Assembly: GCA_910588035.1 (NCBI GenBank)
Contig: CAJUPY010000033.1
Span: 1 to 17,427, forward strand
Length of the DNA: 17,427 nucleotides
Direction of reading: 5' to 3'
Source of the DNA: an uncultured Muribaculaceae bacterium
GTDB taxonomy: Bacteria > Bacteroidota > Bacteroidia > Bacteroidales > Muribaculaceae
The notes below the pieces were generated by a model, which was not told the DNA's origin, ran no database searches, and saw only the letters and a program-made list of their open reading frames with translations. The position numbers and the translations under genes are program-made. This document shows positions 14,178-17,427 of this stretch, in pieces; the stretch's first letter is position 1, and every line of letters starts with the position of its first letter.

Positions 14178-16865
14178 ATGAATCAATTAGCTACTAAATA
14201 TAACCCTTCTGAAGTTGAAGGCAAATGGTATGAGTATTGGTTGGAACATGACCTTTTCAAATCAGTTCCGGATTCACGCGAACCCTACACTATCGTTATT
14301 CCGCCGCCTAATGTAACCGGAATACTTCACATGGGTCACATGTTGAATAATACGATTCAGGATATTCTTGTGAGACGTGCGAGAATGGAAGGTAAGAACG
14401 CCCTGTGGGTACCCGGAACTGACCATGCGTCAATCGCCACAGAGACAAAGGTTATAGCCAAACTCGCAAGCGAAGGTATCAGAAAGATAGATCTCACCAG
14501 GGACGAATTTCTAAAACACGCATGGGAATGGACCGATAAACACGGCGGTATCATTCTCAAGCAGTTGCGTAAACTCGGTGCTTCCTGTGACTGGAGCCGT
14601 ACGGCGTTCACAATGGATGAGATACGCAGCAAGAGTGTGGTGAAAGTTTTCTGTGACCTGTATGATAAAGGCTTGATTTACCGCGCCAACCGCATGGTGA
14701 ACTGGGATCCTGAAAACCGTACTGCGATAAGTGACGACGAGGTCTTTTATGTCGACGAGCATTCAAAGCTCTATTATCTGAAATATTATGTCGCAGACGA
14801 TGATTTCAGTGGAGAAACCGGCAGCGAAGAAGAGGTCGTTCACCGCGATACTGACGGCCGCCGTTATGCTGTTGTCGCTACGACACGTCCGGAGACGATC
14901 ATGGGCGACACTGCGATGTGCATCAATCCGAAAGACCCTAAAAACCGTTGGCTCAGTGGGAAAAAAGTCATAGTTCCGCTCGTTAACCGAGTCATTCCGG
15001 TCATTGAAGACCGGTATGTTGACATCGAGTTCGGTACAGGCTGCCTTAAGGTTACCCCGGCTCATGACAAGAACGACAACATGCTCGGTAAGACACACAA
15101 TCTCGAGACAATCGATATATTCAATGATGACGCGACAGTCAGCGAGGTAGCCGGAATGTATGTCGGCATGGATCGCTTTGATTGCCGCAGACAGATTGCC
15201 ACAGATCTTGAGCAAGCAGGATTGCTTGAGAAAGTTGAAGATTATAATAACAAAGTCGGTTGTTCAGAACGAACCAAGGTCGCCATTGAACCGCGTTTGT
15301 CGCTGCAGTGGTTCATTGACATGAAACATTTTGCTGAATTTTCTCTGAAACCGGTGATGGACGACCTCATTAAGTTCGTGCCGGAAAAATATAAGACCAC
15401 TTACCGTCTGTGGCTCGAAAATATCCAGGATTGGTGCATCAGCCGTCAGTTGTGGTGGGGTCACCGCATTCCCGCATATTTTTACGGTAACCCCGATGAC
15501 CAGACATTTGTCGTGGCCGAGACTCCTGAACTCGCACTTGAAAAAGCCCGCATTGCGTCAGGCAACACCAACATGACCCTTGACGATCTACGCCAGGACG
15601 AGGGTGCCCTCGATACATGGTTCTCATCATGGCTATGGCCGATAACGCTTTTCAATGGCATTCTTGACCCTGACAATGAGGAACTCAAGTATTACTATCC
15701 GACATCAACGCTTGTGACCGGACCGGATATCATTTTCTTCTGGGTTGCCCGCATGATCATGGCCGGATATGAGTATGTCGGAGAAATGCCGTTCAAAAAC
15801 GTCTATTTCACAGGCATCGTAAGAGATAAAATCGGTCGTAAGATGTCGAAGCAGCTTGGAAACTCACCCGATCCGCTCGAGCTTATCGCAACATATGGTG
15901 CAGACGGTGTCAGAATGGGCATGATGCTTTCGGCACCTGCCGGAAACGACATCATGTTTGATGATAAACTGTGTGAGCAGGGACGTAATTTCTGTAACAA
16001 GATCTGGAATGCATTCCGTTTGATCAAAGGGTGGGAGGTAGCTGATGTCGAGCAGCCCGACACTGCCCGCGACGCTTCGCGCTGGTTTAATTCAAAATTG
16101 AGCGAGACTGTGGCCGAAGTTGAAGATCTGTTCTCAAAGTTCCGCATCAGCGAGGCTTTGATGTCAGTCTACAAGCTGTTCTGGGATGAATTTTCATCGT
16201 GGTATCTTGAAATGGTGAAACCTGCATACGGATCGCCTGTCGACCGGAAAACAATGGAAGAGACTATCGGTTTCTTCGATTCACTGCTCCGCATGCTGCA
16301 CCCGTTCATGCCGTTCATCACCGAAGAACTTTGGCAGCATGTCGCAGAACGCCGTGAAGGTGAGTCGATAATGTATGCTGCGATGCCCAAGGCATCAACT
16401 GTCGACAGACAGGCTGTCGATGACATGGAAGCAGCAAAGGCAGTCGTGGCTGGAGTGCGAGGTGTGCGTGCTTCTAAAAACATACCTCAGAAAGAATCCT
16501 TGTCGCTCAAGGTCGTAGCAAACAAGATTCCTTCATTCGCATCTCTCATTATCAAACTTGCCAATCTTTCCTCAATCGAGAAAGCTGATGAGAAAGATGC
16601 TTCGGCTGCTTCATTCCTGGTCGGAACGACAGAATATAATGTTCCGTTGGTTGACAATATAGATGTGGATGCCGAAATCGCCCGTATTGAAAAGGAAATT
16701 GACTATCTGAAAGGATTCCTCGCATCGGTTATGAAAAAATTATCTAACGAGCGATTTGTAAACAATGCTCCTGCCGCTGTCGTTGAGGCAGAAAACCAGA
16801 AGAAGGCTGATGCCGAAGCCAAGATCGAGTCTTTGACCGCCTCGCTTAACGCGTTAAAGAAATGA
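14178..16865 (+). CDS. valS: Valyl-tRNA synthetase
   Basis: The protein has 895 residues, complete for a class I valyl-tRNA synthetase (EC 6.1.1.9), which charges tRNA-Val in the cytoplasm. The HIGH motif appears as HMGH at 51-54 within PPPNVTGILHMGHMLNN, and the KMSKS motif as KMSKQ at about 555-559. The editing domain lies between (TTRPETIMGDTA and GTGCLKVTPAHDKND are its landmarks). ISRQLWWGHRIPAYF and LDTWFSSWLWP are typical ValS blocks. The anticodon-binding region follows, and the last ~70 residues form the ValS C-terminal coiled coil (IARIEKEIDYLKGFLASVMK). The stop overlaps the next start by 4 nt. Confidence 0.98.
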   Translation: MNQLATKYNPSEVEGKWYEYWLEHDLFKSVPDSREPYTIVIPPPNVTGILHMGHMLNNTIQDILVRRARMEGKNALWVPGTDHASIATETKVIAKLASEGIRKIDLTRDEFLKHAWEWTDKHGGIILKQLRKLGASCDWSRTAFTMDEIRSKSVVKVFCDLYDKGLIYRANRMVNWDPENRTAISDDEVFYVDEHSKLYYLKYYVADDDFSGETGSEEEVVHRDTDGRRYAVVATTRPETIMGDTAMCINPKDPKNRWLSGKKVIVPLVNRVIPVIEDRYVDIEFGTGCLKVTPAHDKNDNMLGKTHNLETIDIFNDDATVSEVAGMYVGMDRFDCRRQIATDLEQAGLLEKVEDYNNKVGCSERTKVAIEPRLSLQWFIDMKHFAEFSLKPVMDDLIKFVPEKYKTTYRLWLENIQDWCISRQLWWGHRIPAYFYGNPDDQTFVVAETPELALEKARIASGNTNMTLDDLRQDEGALDTWFSSWLWPITLFNGILDPDNEELKYYYPTSTLVTGPDIIFFWVARMIMAGYEYVGEMPFKNVYFTGIVRDKIGRKMSKQLGNSPDPLELIATYGADGVRMGMMLSAPAGNDIMFDDKLCEQGRNFCNKIWNAFRLIKGWEVADVEQPDTARDASRWFNSKLSETVAEVEDLFSKFRISEALMSVYKLFWDEFSSWYLEMVKPAYGSPVDRKTMEETIGFFDSLLRMLHPFMPFITEELWQHVAERREGESIMYAAMPKASTVDRQAVDDMEAAKAVVAGVRGVRASKNIPQKESLSLKVVANKIPSFASLIIKLANLSSIEKADEKDASAASFLVGTTEYNVPLVDNIDVDAEIARIEKEIDYLKGFLASVMKKLSNERFVNNAPAAVVEAENQKKADAEAKIESLTASLNALKK

Positions 16866-17427
16866 ATACTGAAATCTTGTCAAGGCTTTATAAGCAGACG
16901 ACAGGTTGTGAACCGACCTCGATTGACGAACTTCCGGCATCGGGTTCCAACCGCCGTTACTTCAGGCTTCACGGCGAACCGTCGCTTATAGGAGCAATAG
17001 GCACATCTCGTGAAGAGAATGAGGCGTTCATCTACATGGCATCTCATTTCGCATCAAAGAATCTGCCTACGCCGGAAGTTGTAGCCGTATCTGACGATCA
17101 TATGGCATACCTGCAGGAAGATCTCGGTGATCTGTCGCTGTTCAAGGCTATTGAAAAGGGTCGTTTGACACGCTCATTCGGACCTGAGGAGCGTGCCATT
17201 TTATCAAAAACCATTCGTCTGCTCCCCGACATTCAGTTTGCGGGAGCCGACGGTTTTGATTTCGCCAGATGCTATCCTTCGGCTGAATTTGATCTGAGGT
17301 CAATCATGTGGGATCTCAATTATTTCAAATATTGTTTTCTGAAGGCGGTGGGTCTTGAATTTCAGGAAGATCTTCTTGAAGATGACTTTCAACGCATGGC
17401 CGATGTCTTGATGAAGTGTGGTTCTGA
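16862..17427 (+). CDS. AmgK-like phosphotransferase (partial, 3' end missing)
   Basis: The frame opens at ATG 16862, inside the valS stop (ATGA), and stays open for 188 codons to the window edge. ELPASGSNRRYFRL (about 23-36) fits the nucleotide-binding loop of aminoglycoside-phosphotransferase-fold sugar kinases, and YLQEDLGDLSLF is the hinge region. Later WDLNYFKYCFLKAVGLEF agrees with Bacteroidales members. The catalytic HxD-type segment lies beyond the edge. Relatives include AmgK, which phosphorylates amino sugars for cell-wall recycling; whether this one does so cannot be judged from the fragment. Confidence 0.85.
   Translation, partial: MNTEILSRLYKQTTGCEPTSIDELPASGSNRRYFRLHGEPSLIGAIGTSREENEAFIYMASHFASKNLPTPEVVAVSDDHMAYLQEDLGDLSLFKAIEKGRLTRSFGPEERAILSKTIRLLPDIQFAGADGFDFARCYPSAEFDLRSIMWDLNYFKYCFLKAVGLEFQEDLLEDDFQRMADVLMKCGS

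Noticed and set aside
14763..15215. Minus-strand frame of 150 codons inside valS.
   Set aside because: It is a shadow of the valS editing-domain coding sequence with no recognisable domain or promoter.

Overview
The window looks like a chromosomal, non-mobile stretch from a member of the order Bacteroidales, probably a gut lineage such as Muribaculaceae (S24-7). The evidence is a complete Bat (Bacteroides aerotolerance) operon, promoters that fit the Bacteroidota pattern TTTG-N19/20-TAnnTTTG, weak or absent Shine-Dalgarno sequences, and protein families with a Bacteroidales style. The family-level placement is an inference. I see no tRNA, rRNA, insertion sequence, integrase or CRISPR array.

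Layout. Positions 1-1232 (minus strand) hold a radical SAM activase followed 2 nt later by a TonB-type protein with an unusual N-terminal cysteine cluster; the TonB gene runs off the left edge. Positions 1334-2850 (minus) hold a small helix-turn-helix protein and a fused DUF2007-like/universal stress protein, probably one transcript. Positions 2938-11549 (minus) are the Bat operon in the order moxR, DUF58, an unnamed signal-peptide/membrane protein, batA, batB, batC, batD, batE. It has one recognisable promoter in front of moxR, 4-nt overlaps at batB/batC and batD/batE, and a structured 100-nt spacer after moxR that encodes a possible 18-residue peptide.

Positions 11611-12966 (minus) hold two overlapping HU-type genes. 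The first is a plain but divergent HU. The second joins an HU-like domain to an acidic linker, one membrane helix and a periplasmic LysM-like domain, so it could tie DNA to the cell envelope. Positions 13007-14047 (minus) hold mmcQ/yjbQ-type housekeeping genes with what looks like the decayed start of an HD-hydrolase gene between them. Positions 14099-17427 (plus) hold valS and an overlapping AmgK-like phosphotransferase that is cut by the right edge.

Functional reading. The Bat genes form a membrane assembly: a MoxR AAA+ ATPase paired with three von Willebrand A-type proteins (DUF58, BatA, BatB) and with TPR and beta-domain partners facing the periplasm. The most unusual architectures here are the membrane-spanning HU-LysM protein and the cysteine-cluster TonB protein encoded beside a radical SAM enzyme. 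Both are probably conserved lineage features rather than newly acquired genes. I found no clear defence or mobile system.
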